Shown: positions 44,996 through 51,781 of the stretch, piece by piece
Layout of the letters: each line of letters opens with the position of its first letter
Numbering within the stretch: position 1 is the stretch's first letter
NCBI RefSeq assembly: GCF_001584325.1
Contig: NZ_LSAZ01000034.1
Coordinates: 64,403 to 128,402, forward strand
Origin: Bacillus nakamurai
Lineage (GTDB): Bacteria; Bacillota; Bacilli; Bacillales; Bacillaceae
Direction of reading: 5' to 3'
Length of the DNA stretch: 64,000 nt
The notes under the pieces: model-generated
Seen by the model: only the letters and a program-made list of their open reading frames with translations
What the model was told of the DNA's origin: nothing
Databases searched by the model: none
Program-made: the position numbers and the translations under genes

Positions 44996-45095
44996 ATAAA
45001 TACGAAAAAGTCATAAGTCCACGTCTGTTAGACGAAGCCAAGAAAAAATGGTTTCAAAAAAAAGCTCGCTTTCAAAAAAAAATATATATTTAAGC

Positions 45096-45121
45096 TATAA
45101 TTTAAAGAGGGGAATTATATG
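45096..45121 (+). promoter_or_regulatory. Expression signals of the edge gene
   Basis: TATAAT at 45096-45101, then AGAGGGG six bases before an ATG at 45119. No good -35 was found. Confidence 0.5.
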
Positions 45122-45247
45122 AATATTAATAAAATCAGATCGGCGTTGTATAAGGCGGACAAGATTCTAGGGGATGTAAACTCAGCGAAAAACGGCACAC
45201 TCGGCAAACGTCGGGCTGCCGGAAAGATAACAAATAAAATTGATTGA
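45119..45247 (+). CDS. Short basic phage-edge protein, function unknown
   Basis: 42 residues, MNINKIRSALYKADKILGDV then NSAKNGTLGKRRAAGKITNK. The ribosome binding site is strong and a terminator follows. I recall longer phage or mobile-element proteins starting in the same way (KIRSALYKxxKxLGDxNAxKxG), so this may be a short member. It has no membrane segment and is read toward the interior, opposite to rap-phr. Function is not known. Confidence 0.6.
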   Translation: MNINKIRSALYKADKILGDVNSAKNGTLGKRRAAGKITNKID

Positions 45248-45250
45248 ATA

Positions 45251-45281
45251 AAAAAGAAGCCCTCCAATGGATGGGCTTTTT
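45251..45281. terminator. Bidirectional terminator between the edge gene and phr
   Basis: AAGCCCTCCA / GGATGGGCTT hairpin with A and T tails on opposite sides. Confidence 0.75.
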
Positions 45282-45301
45282 GCATTTGTTTATTACAAAT
45301 A

Positions 45302-45484
45302 TTAAACACTTTGAAATTTACTTGCTGTGTTGATATCACCTAGCTTATGAGCTGCCATTTCAATACTAGCTGTTTGTCCTCGCCTAGCCTCTTTCATTTC
45401 TGATGGCTTTGAAACAAGATAATGTCCTAAAAAACCAAGCAATACAATGAATAAGATACATGCAGAAGTAACTTTAATACTCAT
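45302..45484 (-). CDS. Phr pheromone precursor paired with Rap
   Basis: 60 residues beginning MSIKVTSACILFIVLLGFLG, a signal-type hydrophobic N-terminus with little charge before it. Its start lies inside the last codons of rap (11-base overlap), the standard rap-phr arrangement. The region EARRGQTASIE contains RRGQT, which has the x-R-x-x-T pattern of known Phr peptides (ARNQT, ERGMT, SRNVT). Unlike many Phr proteins the candidate is followed by about 22 more residues. Family assignment rests on context and architecture. Confidence 0.82.
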   Translation of the reverse strand: MSIKVTSACILFIVLLGFLGHYLVSKPSEMKEARRGQTASIEMAAHKLGDINTASKFQSV

Positions 45485-46604
45485 AAAGACAATCCCCTCT
45501 CTGAATTTGTTTTTGGGCATAAAGCACTTTCTCATAAAAGACTCCAGCCGCTTTATGGTCTTCATTTTCTTTATAATACTTCGCTGCGTCTGTAGCTAAA
45601 TCCTCCATGTCAGGTAGCATCATCTTTTCTTCTAAATACTTCAAGATATTTTCAAGCTCAGTAATGGAATCCTGAGTATACAGCGTTTTTAGGAATCTAA
45701 ACTCACTGTACAAAATCTCGTCATTAAGTTTTCTGGATAACATTAGACCACGTTCACATAAAGAAGTTGCTTCATTATCCTTTAATTTGAATTTTGTCTT
45801 TGTAAGCATAATAAGAGGGTCTAACAGTCTGTTTGAATTTTCGTACTTTTCTTCGTAAATCGCTAAGGATTGAGCAAAATATTTAGAAGCTTTTTCGAAA
45901 TCATCGCTGACAAAAAAACTAAGACCGATGTTGTAAAGAGACACACCCTGTAAACGATATATATCCCCTTTCTTTGCATTTTCCAAAGCTTTTTCAAAAT
46001 GAGGAATTGCTTTTTCAGGATACTCCATGTCTAAATAATTCAAGCCAATGACAAATGAACACTGAATTTCCCTAACGGTATAGGTTTCATGCGCTCTGTA
46101 GCTCTCAATTGCCTGAATAATGTGATGCATCGACATGTGTGTTTGCTTCATATGGTAATACACTTCAGCAACCTTATAATGAAACTCAGCTCGTTCAATC
46201 TCATCGGCAACAAGTGACAACTTCTTTTCAGCTTGCTTGTAAAACGTGATCGCTTTAAGATATTCATATTTCTCAAATTCATACATCCCACGGAAAAAGT
46301 GAAAATAATATTCAAGAAGTCCTTTTAATTCAGATCGACTACCTTCAATCTTTTCTAATAAGTATGAATTATTTGAGCGTTCTTCATTCATCGTTTTTGG
46401 TTCAAGGTACTCGAGCATCAAATTGTGGCGCAAACACATAAGAGAGTAATACAACAACAAATCTTGATCTTCTTCCATTTGGTTTATTTCTTGTTCCACT
46501 TCCGCTTTTAAAATTTCAGCATCTGGTACACTAAATTGACGAATCATCCTGTACCATTCGTTGATCTTGACCCCCACTTGGGACGACGATAAAACTTGAT
46601 CCAT
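45474..46604 (-). CDS. Rap-family TPR regulator
   Basis: 376 residues from ATG 46604, which follows GGGAGAGG. N-terminal three-helix bundle (VGVKINEWYRMIRQFSV) then about six or seven TPR-like repeats, for example AEFHYKVAEVYYHMKQTHMS, AIPHFEKALENAKKG and GVSLYNIGLSFFVSDDFEKA. Rap proteins dephosphorylate Spo0F or bind ComA (or other regulators) until the imported Phr pentapeptide displaces them. Which target applies here cannot be read from sequence alone. Carried as a prophage accessory gene, so it may tie host differentiation or phage decisions to lysogen density. Confidence 0.93.
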   Translation of the reverse strand: MDQVLSSSQVGVKINEWYRMIRQFSVPDAEILKAEVEQEINQMEEDQDLLLYYSLMCLRHNLMLEYLEPKTMNEERSNNSYLLEKIEGSRSELKGLLEYYFHFFRGMYEFEKYEYLKAITFYKQAEKKLSLVADEIERAEFHYKVAEVYYHMKQTHMSMHHIIQAIESYRAHETYTVREIQCSFVIGLNYLDMEYPEKAIPHFEKALENAKKGDIYRLQGVSLYNIGLSFFVSDDFEKASKYFAQSLAIYEEKYENSNRLLDPLIMLTKTKFKLKDNEATSLCERGLMLSRKLNDEILYSEFRFLKTLYTQDSITELENILKYLEEKMMLPDMEDLATDAAKYYKENEDHKAAGVFYEKVLYAQKQIQRGDCLYEY

Positions 46605-46658
46605 ACACACCTCTCCCTTTAATGTCTATTTTTGTAATATTATAACTATTTATATAAT

Positions 46659-46683
46659 ATGCGGAAACGAAAAAAACCCGCAA
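46659..46683 (-). promoter_or_regulatory. ComA-box-like half-sites upstream of rap
   Basis: Read on the minus strand TTGCGG, 13 bases, CCGCAT. ComA boxes are TTGCGG-N4-CCGCAA, so halves match but spacing does not. It lies just upstream of the presumed rap -10. Confidence 0.3.
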
Positions 46684-46723
46684 TATATGTTTCGGCTTTT
46701 TCGTTATGCGATGAGGAGCAAGA

Positions 46724-46745
46724 AAAAAAGGGCCTTGTAGGCCCT
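46724..46745 (-). terminator. Hairpin GGGCCT-AGGCCC with T-run
   Basis: On the minus strand AGGGCCT, ACA, AGGCCC then seven Ts. The 15-bp core is repeated at 46916-46930. Confidence 0.5.
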
Positions 46746-46822
46746 CAGATTAAAGAGAAAGTGGGGGTTTTGAAGACGTATGGCAAAGAAACCCTCATTC
46801 TTTTAATTTCTTTCGTTCCGAG

Positions 46823-46838
46823 ACACAATATATTGTGT
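46823..46838. promoter_or_regulatory. Perfect 16-bp palindrome, candidate operator
   Basis: ACACAATATATTGTGT reads the same on both strands. A half-site GTATATTGTGTG follows at 46861-46872. Confidence 0.45.
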
Positions 46839-46883
46839 GCCTGCCTATGGGATCAGACCAGTATATTGTGTGATTAAATTTCA

Positions 46884-46912
46884 AAAAGGCTGTCGAGATT
46901 TTCTCGACAGCC
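46884..46912 (-). terminator. Terminator of the exported-protein gene
   Basis: GGCTGTCGAG / CTCGACAGCC perfect 10-bp stem; TTTTTG on the minus strand. Confidence 0.85.
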
Positions 46913-46935
46913 TGAGGGCCTTGTAGGCCCTTCGA

Positions 46936-47520
46936 TTATCCAAAACTAGAAACTGACGTATATAAATAATGTTTGCTTACTTTTGATTTCAGATCATAGT
47001 GAATCGATCCTTGTCCAAGAATTCCATATTTCAATCTATATCTGGCAGTGGCTGGGGACTTAGATTTTTCTTGGGCATTCGTGATTTTCAGTACATCATC
47101 TTGCACAGTAAATGGCGGTGTTACAAAATGCCACTCGTCCCATGCTTTTGTGATTTTACTATACGAAATTACCTTTTTCGGTTTCGGGCGGTTAACCTTT
47201 ATGCGGTAGCTCAAGTTTACCACGCCAGTATTCCAGTAGATTTTAAATGTCGTTGTACCTACCGGGACTGGGGTTGTGCCCATCGTTTCAAATCCATCCT
47301 CAGTCTTTTCGGGAATAATCCCCATCGTACCGACATAATTTCCATTATCATCGAAAACCTTTTGTTCTTGCGGATCAGTTACATCCATATCAAATGCGAA
47401 TTCCTTCTCAGGTAAATAAGACTGCTGAGGCAATTCCTCAGCCTTTGATGTTTGTTCAAATGGTGTTGACAATAAGAGCGCTAAAACCGTGGCAATAACA
47501 ACTGTCACAAACTTTTTCAT
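46936..47520 (-). CDS. Exported prophage protein of unknown function
   Basis: 194 residues from ATG 47520, which follows GGAGGAG. Signal peptide MKKFVTVVIATVLALLLS to about residue 28 (SKAEE), then a beta-rich, lysine-rich domain (FKIYWNTGVVNLSYRIKVN, VTPPFTVQDDVLKITNAQ). No cysteine in the mature part, no LPxTG. It may belong to a small DUF-type exported Bacillus family (a DUF5626-like protein is possible), but I do not recognise it firmly. A longer frame to 47799 is a non-coding extension. Position beside rap suggests a lysogenic-conversion gene. Confidence 0.75.
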   Translation of the reverse strand: MKKFVTVVIATVLALLLSTPFEQTSKAEELPQQSYLPEKEFAFDMDVTDPQEQKVFDDNGNYVGTMGIIPEKTEDGFETMGTTPVPVGTTTFKIYWNTGVVNLSYRIKVNRPKPKKVISYSKITKAWDEWHFVTPPFTVQDDVLKITNAQEKSKSPATARYRLKYGILGQGSIHYDLKSKVSKHYLYTSVSSFG

Positions 47521-47625
47521 GCTACTCCTCCTATCAAACTTTTTTTGAAACAAAACCATACTAACATACATAACCATAAAAATACAATAATTCCTATAAA
47601 ATGTAACTAAAGAAAAATATGAATA

Positions 47626-47656
47626 TTGACTCTTGTATTCTCTAACAGAGTATATT
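47626..47656 (+). promoter_or_regulatory. Putative promoter for the small membrane-protein pair
   Basis: TTGACT (47626-47631) and TATATT (47651-47656) with a 19-base spacer that contains the near-palindrome TTCTCTAACAGAG. Confidence 0.45.
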
Positions 47657-47688
47657 GTACTTAAGGGAAGGCTGAAAAAGAAAGGTTG

Positions 47689-47913
47689 ATGGTTTTGAAC
47701 CTGTATGTAGTGACAGCTCTCGTAATATCCGTTTTCTTGAATGTCATACTGTGTATACAGCTTGGGAAGATTAAAGCGGACAGCCAAAACAAGAATCAAT
47801 GGAGAGAAAGAATGGGGCTTAACAGTCCATTTGGCGCATTAGTCTGGGCTTTCTTAGCTATTACAATAATATTGGCCCTTATAGGTTTATTGGCTGGTGT
47901 AAGTGATTTATAA
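47689..47913 (+). CDS. Small two-helix membrane protein
   Basis: 74 residues, helices at about 4-24 (YVVTALVISVFLNVILCIQL) and 47-68 (FGALVWAFLAITIILALIGL), joined by a charged loop. A TTG three bases earlier is an alternative start. Read against the late operon and followed 17 bases later by a second membrane protein. Family not recognised; a role in superinfection exclusion or lysis control is speculation. Confidence 0.6.
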   Translation: MVLNLYVVTALVISVFLNVILCIQLGKIKADSQNKNQWRERMGLNSPFGALVWAFLAITIILALIGLLAGVSDL

Positions 47914-47930
47914 AAAAGGAGGAAGAATTA

Positions 47931-48101
47931 GTGGACTTTTTTCTGACTGTAATCACGACCATTATTCCTTATGTTTTCTTGCTGGCAATTGTAGGTGTCG
48001 TTTGGTGGGCAATATCGTATCTGGTCACTATGAGGAAAAATTCTTTTAAGAAAATTGATCAAAACAACGAGATAATCAGTTTACTGAAAAACAGGGGATA
48101 G
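47931..48101 (+). CDS. Small one-helix membrane protein
   Basis: 56 residues from a GTG at 47931 with AAAGGAGG upstream. One long hydrophobic segment (about 4-32, ITTIIPYVFLLAIVGVVWWA) and a charged C-terminal tail KKIDQNNEIISLLKNRG that could form a coiled coil. No recognised family. Probably one transcript with the preceding gene. Confidence 0.65.
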   Translation: MDFFLTVITTIIPYVFLLAIVGVVWWAISYLVTMRKNSFKKIDQNNEIISLLKNRG

Positions 48102-48112
48102 ACCCTGCAATA

Positions 48113-48150
48113 AAAATGAGAGTGCCCCTTTAAAAGGGGCACTTCTTTTA
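48113..48150. terminator. Bidirectional terminator between the membrane-protein pair and the endolysin
   Basis: AGTGCCCCTTT / AAGGGGCACT stem with T-runs on both sides. Confidence 0.85.
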
Positions 48151-49308
48151 TTTTAAAAGCGCTTCGACCTTCGCTTTCGTTTTCGGTCCGTAAATACCGT
48201 CCGCAGTCAATCCATACATGGACTGGAACCGTTTGACTGCATTTGCTGTCTTCGGTCCGTAATAGCCGTCGATTCCGTTGTTGGGTGCCCCTTTGTCAGG
48301 ATAGTAATAAAGAGCTGCCAGCGCCGTCTGAATCTGTTTTACAGCCTCCCCTTTTGTTAACGGGCTTGTGACTTTAAACACCCCGTTAGGCAGGCTGAAT
48401 TTTGATTTCTCGGTTGTTTTTGGCTTTGACGATGACGATTTCTTTTGGCCGCTGCTTTTCAGCTCATTGTCACTCTTGATATAGGAGACATTGACATACC
48501 CATGAAACGTTTGGCCTTTGGAATTGGTGTACTCAACATAGCCCCATCCGTTCACAGTTGAACCAAGCTGATATTTTACAATCGTGCCGTTCGGCAGGGT
48601 AAGCACCATAGAAGAGGCGGCGCTCCGTTGTGTACGCAAAACAAGCCCATCCTTTGCCACCACAGTGTTTTTAATAAATCTTCCTGTGTCTGTATGGGTA
48701 ACGGCTGGATTTGATACTACAGACCCCGTTACAACCGTCCCGGCCATTCGTTTTTTAACGCGGCTCTTAAAACCAGTAAACCCCTGCGGATTGCTCACCC
48801 ACGGCGCAGGGCAAATTTTATGCGTAATATCATAGTGCCGAACAATATCATTAATCGGATCAAGTTTAAACATCTTGCACAGCTCGGCACAAACTTGTTC
48901 CGCACGGGCGACTGTATCCGGGTGAAAAGTGCCGTTTTTTTCAATGCACAGCTCCACGCCTACAGATAAGAAATTCGCATTCGGTTTTAATGCCGCGACA
49001 CCCCGGTAAGGCTGCCCGTTAACAATCTGCTGCACATCATTCGCATGGTAAGCCACTTCATTCAATGGAATAATGCAAATGGCATCTGTCCGATCAACAA
49101 AGATATGAGCAGATGCAAACTCTTGTTTACTCAGCGGTCGCGTTCTGTTTGTCTCTGGAAGCGTTCTTCCGAAGAAGGTATAATGGTTGGCTGCGGTTGC
49201 CCCAGGATTTGCTGTGTAGTGTACCGTCAGTTTTCTCACGCCGTTGTTTTTAATTCCCGGCCGCGTCCATTTGTTAATATCAATATATTGGTTTCTGAAT
49301 GATGACAT
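48148..49308 (-). CDS. Phage endolysin, N-acetylmuramoyl-L-alanine amidase (BlyA-like)
   Basis: 386 residues from ATG 49308 (MSSFRNQYID), with AGGGGAGA upstream. Amidase_2 domain at about 15-185 with zinc ligands His30 (LTVHYTA), His158 (VRHYD) and Cys166 (KICPAPW). SH3_3 domain about 213-280 (DGLVLRTQRSAASS, GWGYVEY) and a C-terminal PG-binding_1 domain about 316-386 (GYYGPKTANAVKRFQSMYGL). Cuts the MurNAc-L-Ala bond to release progeny. The domain layout and adjacent holins recall the SP-beta lysis cassette. Confidence 0.94.
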   Translation of the reverse strand: MSSFRNQYIDINKWTRPGIKNNGVRKLTVHYTANPGATAANHYTFFGRTLPETNRTRPLSKQEFASAHIFVDRTDAICIIPLNEVAYHANDVQQIVNGQPYRGVAALKPNANFLSVGVELCIEKNGTFHPDTVARAEQVCAELCKMFKLDPINDIVRHYDITHKICPAPWVSNPQGFTGFKSRVKKRMAGTVVTGSVVSNPAVTHTDTGRFIKNTVVAKDGLVLRTQRSAASSMVLTLPNGTIVKYQLGSTVNGWGYVEYTNSKGQTFHGYVNVSYIKSDNELKSSGQKKSSSSKPKTTEKSKFSLPNGVFKVTSPLTKGEAVKQIQTALAALYYYPDKGAPNNGIDGYYGPKTANAVKRFQSMYGLTADGIYGPKTKAKVEALLK

Positions 49309-49336
49309 AAAAATCTCCCCTATCTTTTTCAAATAT

Positions 49337-49365
49337 AAAAAGAGGCTGCCGAACGGCAACCCCTT
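49337..49365 (-). terminator. Hairpin between holin and endolysin genes
   Basis: GGGGTTGCCG / CGGCAGCCTC stem followed by five Ts on the minus strand, inside the lysis operon. Confidence 0.7.
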
Positions 49366-49630
49366 ATTTAATGAGTTTGTGGTGTTTCAGAATGGCTTTC
49401 TGTTTATGGCCTTTATCTGTCACGTAGTTATTTTTAAACCACGCTGTTAACGTTGTGCCAATTGTAAAAGCCGCCGATCCGACGGTATACAACCCATTCA
49501 CAAGTTGAGTGACCTGACTGTCTGTAATCTCTAGCGGTGACTTTCCAAACATCAACATTGTTTGGTTAATTAATGCAATAAAAAGAAGCACAGTCCGAAT
49601 GACCGTACCCCTGTCTCTCATATTCAACAT
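49364..49630 (-). CDS. Phage holin (SPP1/BhlB type)
   Basis: 88 residues with two hydrophobic segments (about 9-27 and 47-64) around the turn [20 protein letters not shown], and a basic tail [16 protein letters not shown]. This is the SPP1/phi-LC3 holin pattern. Forms the lesion that lets the endolysin reach the wall. Confidence 0.9.
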   Translation of the reverse strand: MLNMRDRGTVIRTVLLFIALINQTMLMFGKSPLEITDSQVTQLVNGLYTVGSAAFTIGTTLTAWFKNNYVTDKGHKQKAILKHHKLIK

Positions 49631-49641
49631 AAAGAATCCTC

Positions 49642-49857
49642 CTATTTTTCAATTTTCATTTGAATTTCATCCAGCTTATCAATGACAATTTCATATTTAT
49701 CACTGAACCTTGCTAAAAGCTCATTTTGTGAATCAATTTGCCCGTAGAGCTTTGCCTCCCGCTCTCTGCTCGTTTTCATGACATAATACAGCAGGGAGCA
49801 AAATAACACCGCAAACGGCCCCTGAGTCATCAAATATTGCATGATGTCCATTTCCAT
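49642..49857 (-). CDS. bhlA: BhlA-type holin-like protein
   Basis: 71 residues: one N-terminal helix ([20 protein letters not shown]), then a charged helical tail ([20 protein letters not shown]). It matches BhlA/UviB proteins paired with the SP-beta holin. Role in lysis is by family. Confidence 0.9.
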   Translation of the reverse strand: MEMDIMQYLMTQGPFAVLFCSLLYYVMKTSREREAKLYGQIDSQNELLARFSDKYEIVIDKLDEIQMKIEK

Positions 49858-49891
49858 TGTTTGTTTCTCCTTTCCGGCAAAATAAAAACAC

Positions 49892-50137
49892 CTATTCGCC
49901 TACAGGTGCCGTTTCATCTTTCTTTACTTGTTCACTTTCAGTAGTGCTGCCAGTTGACTCAGAAGGCCCGGCCGAGGGTGTGGCATCGCCTGCCGTTCCC
50001 TTTGTTTCTTCTCCGTAATCCTTCCCGGTAATCTCTTTATATTGATCCGGTGTAATGGCCCCGCCTTCCACACAAAATGAAATATCAAAGCCCCATTGAT
50101 AATAAACCTGTGCGTCTGCATACGTTGGAAAATTCAT
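49892..50137 (-). CDS. XkdX-family small tail protein
   Basis: 81 residues. The core VEGGAITPDQYKEITGKDY is the XkdX signature; the C-terminus is an acidic Thr/Ser-rich tail not typical of the short family members. Starts three bases from the next gene. Confidence 0.85.
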   Translation of the reverse strand: MNFPTYADAQVYYQWGFDISFCVEGGAITPDQYKEITGKDYGEETKGTAGDATPSAGPSESTGSTTESEQVKKDETAPVGE

Positions 50138-50140
50138 GAG

Positions 50141-50479
50141 TTACTCTTCCCCCTTCTGTAATGTCATGACTGTTTTAGCTAATTGGATAATTTGTTCTTG
50201 CATTTGCTTAATGACTTGGCTGTCGGTGATGTGCTGCTGAACAAGGGAAACAATTTGCTGCTGGGCCTGCTCTAATGGGCCGGGTGTATTCGAATCATCA
50301 ATGACAGGATTTTGATAATCCGGGTTCACAATCAGCGCGCCTTCAGATAATTTGTAGCGGAACGGATTTGAAATAAAATCAGCCGTTGCAAATTCATCCG
50401 ATACCTCAACCGCTTTATCAAGCTCCCCGACCAAAGCATAGGCAACGACTTCATTATTTTCATTTAGGACAATCTGCAA
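50141..50479 (-). CDS. Small baseplate-region protein with C-terminal coiled coil
   Basis: 112 residues. Beta-strand start IVLNENNEVVAYALVGEL, then from about 68 a heptad helix (EQAQQQIVSLVQQHITDSQV). This resembles XkdW/DUF2977-type phage proteins; assignment is tentative. One base separates it from bppU. Confidence 0.65.
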   Translation of the reverse strand: MQIVLNENNEVVAYALVGELDKAVEVSDEFATADFISNPFRYKLSEGALIVNPDYQNPVIDDSNTPGPLEQAQQQIVSLVQQHITDSQVIKQMQEQIIQLAKTVMTLQKGEE

Positions 50480-51766
50480 TTAAAAGACCCCCTTAATGCT
50501 TGAAATATAAATGTCCGGGTTGCTGATTTCCATTTTTTCAGTATCCAGTGAAAGGCATTCTGTCACGACTAATGTCTTTCCGTCCGTGTACTTCAATCTG
50601 ATTTCATCTTGATACATGCCTTTCCCATTGCTTTTTAGGCCGGCATTGTTGATATAAAAAACCGTATTAACCGGGACAGGCCGCTGCGTCGAAACATGGT
50701 AATAATCCGTTTTGAAATGGACTTCAAAAAGGAAATAGCTGAAATTAGAAATATCGGCAGCCAGTTTAATAGTGTCCCCCGCTTTTGCGCTGCCTGAAAA
50801 CAATAGAACTGGTGATTTTGACACCCAATTACGATAGGCTCCCTGATATTTTTCAATATGCCAATCAGATCCCTGCAAAGTCACTAAACCATTATCCTGA
50901 TCACTGAAAACTGCAAAAATAAATCCATTTGCATTGTCGCCATTCAATTTAGGCGGCAGGTTTTGAGTTGTGGAATTATACCAATACACACCGGTACTGA
51001 TAATGTCATGAATGTCTGCTAAAACGACGGGCGTTGTATCCATTTTGTTAACGATAGCTGTATCAATCTTTTGTTTCATTTCTCCAAGATCAGCGGACAC
51101 GCTTTTTCCCAAATTATCAACCGCGCTGTTGAATTGACTAATTTGATCATTGAGAGTTCTCATATCATTTTCATATTGGCCGGAAGTGACAATATCACTG
51201 TTTTTAATTTTAGTGTTAAGCGTGTTTAATTGCTCTTGCAATGATTGGATCGTTGTTTTAGTGCTCTCTATGATATTTTGTGTTGCATCCTGGTCTGATT
51301 TAATTTGTTCTAAAAAGTCGTCATAGGCTTGTTTGAGCTGCGCCTTCAAATTTTCAAAATCAGAAATAAAAGAGACTGAATTGATACCCATTTCCACTTT
51401 GTTCTCAAGCACTTTGATTTTAAACTCTAATGTGGTGTCTGTCTGACTGCCTCGGCTCACTTTAAAGAATGCCTGTTCATATTCCCCCATCGCTGCAAAT
51501 GCTTGATATGGAAACACATAACGAAAAATGCCGCCCTGTTCATTGAGGACAATACCGCCGTTTGCATCAATAATATGCGTGCCGTCAGGCTTCAGCCCTT
51601 CAAAAGAGACGGTTTTCCCCGTTAGATCATAAGGCGTACCGTTTGACATGACTGATACCGTCACCGCTTTTAAACCGCCATCCCCCACTCTTCCAATGAT
51701 AAGTTGCTGGTTAATTTGTTCTAAATGCGCCTTGCTAATATCAAAAACTAAATCTTGATTTGCCAT
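50480..51766 (-). CDS. Baseplate upper protein (BppU family)
   Basis: 428 residues. N-terminal BppU domain (about 1-130): DLVFDISKAHLEQINQQLII, VSFEGLKPDGTHIID. Coiled coil about 135-240, then a C-terminal beta domain of unknown receptor specificity (YYHVSTQRPVPVNTVFYINN). Connects receptor-binding parts to the baseplate. Confidence 0.88.
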   Translation of the reverse strand: MANQDLVFDISKAHLEQINQQLIIGRVGDGGLKAVTVSVMSNGTPYDLTGKTVSFEGLKPDGTHIIDANGGIVLNEQGGIFRYVFPYQAFAAMGEYEQAFFKVSRGSQTDTTLEFKIKVLENKVEMGINSVSFISDFENLKAQLKQAYDDFLEQIKSDQDATQNIIESTKTTIQSLQEQLNTLNTKIKNSDIVTSGQYENDMRTLNDQISQFNSAVDNLGKSVSADLGEMKQKIDTAIVNKMDTTPVVLADIHDIISTGVYWYNSTTQNLPPKLNGDNANGFIFAVFSDQDNGLVTLQGSDWHIEKYQGAYRNWVSKSPVLLFSGSAKAGDTIKLAADISNFSYFLFEVHFKTDYYHVSTQRPVPVNTVFYINNAGLKSNGKGMYQDEIRLKYTDGKTLVVTECLSLDTEKMEISNPDIYISSIKGVF

Positions 51767-51781
51767 GTTTTAAGCACTCCC

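Larger units (their letters stand above)
46605..46935. other. Intergenic control region between rap and an exported-protein gene
   Basis: About 330 bases with no supported gene. It holds the rap promoter region (TATAAT, complement of 46639-46644), ComA-like half-sites (46659-46683), a hairpin with T-run (46724-46745), a perfect 16-bp palindrome ACACAATATATTGTGT at 46823-46838 with a half copy at 46861-46872, and two hairpins ending the exported-protein gene. Confidence 0.65.

Noticed and set aside
46659-46877. 72-codon open frame on the plus strand
   Set aside because: No ribosome binding site, and it runs over hairpins and the palindrome.
47521-47799. 93-residue N-terminal extension of the exported protein
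   Set aside because: The signal peptide and GGAGGAG are at 47520; the extension covers the divergent promoter region.
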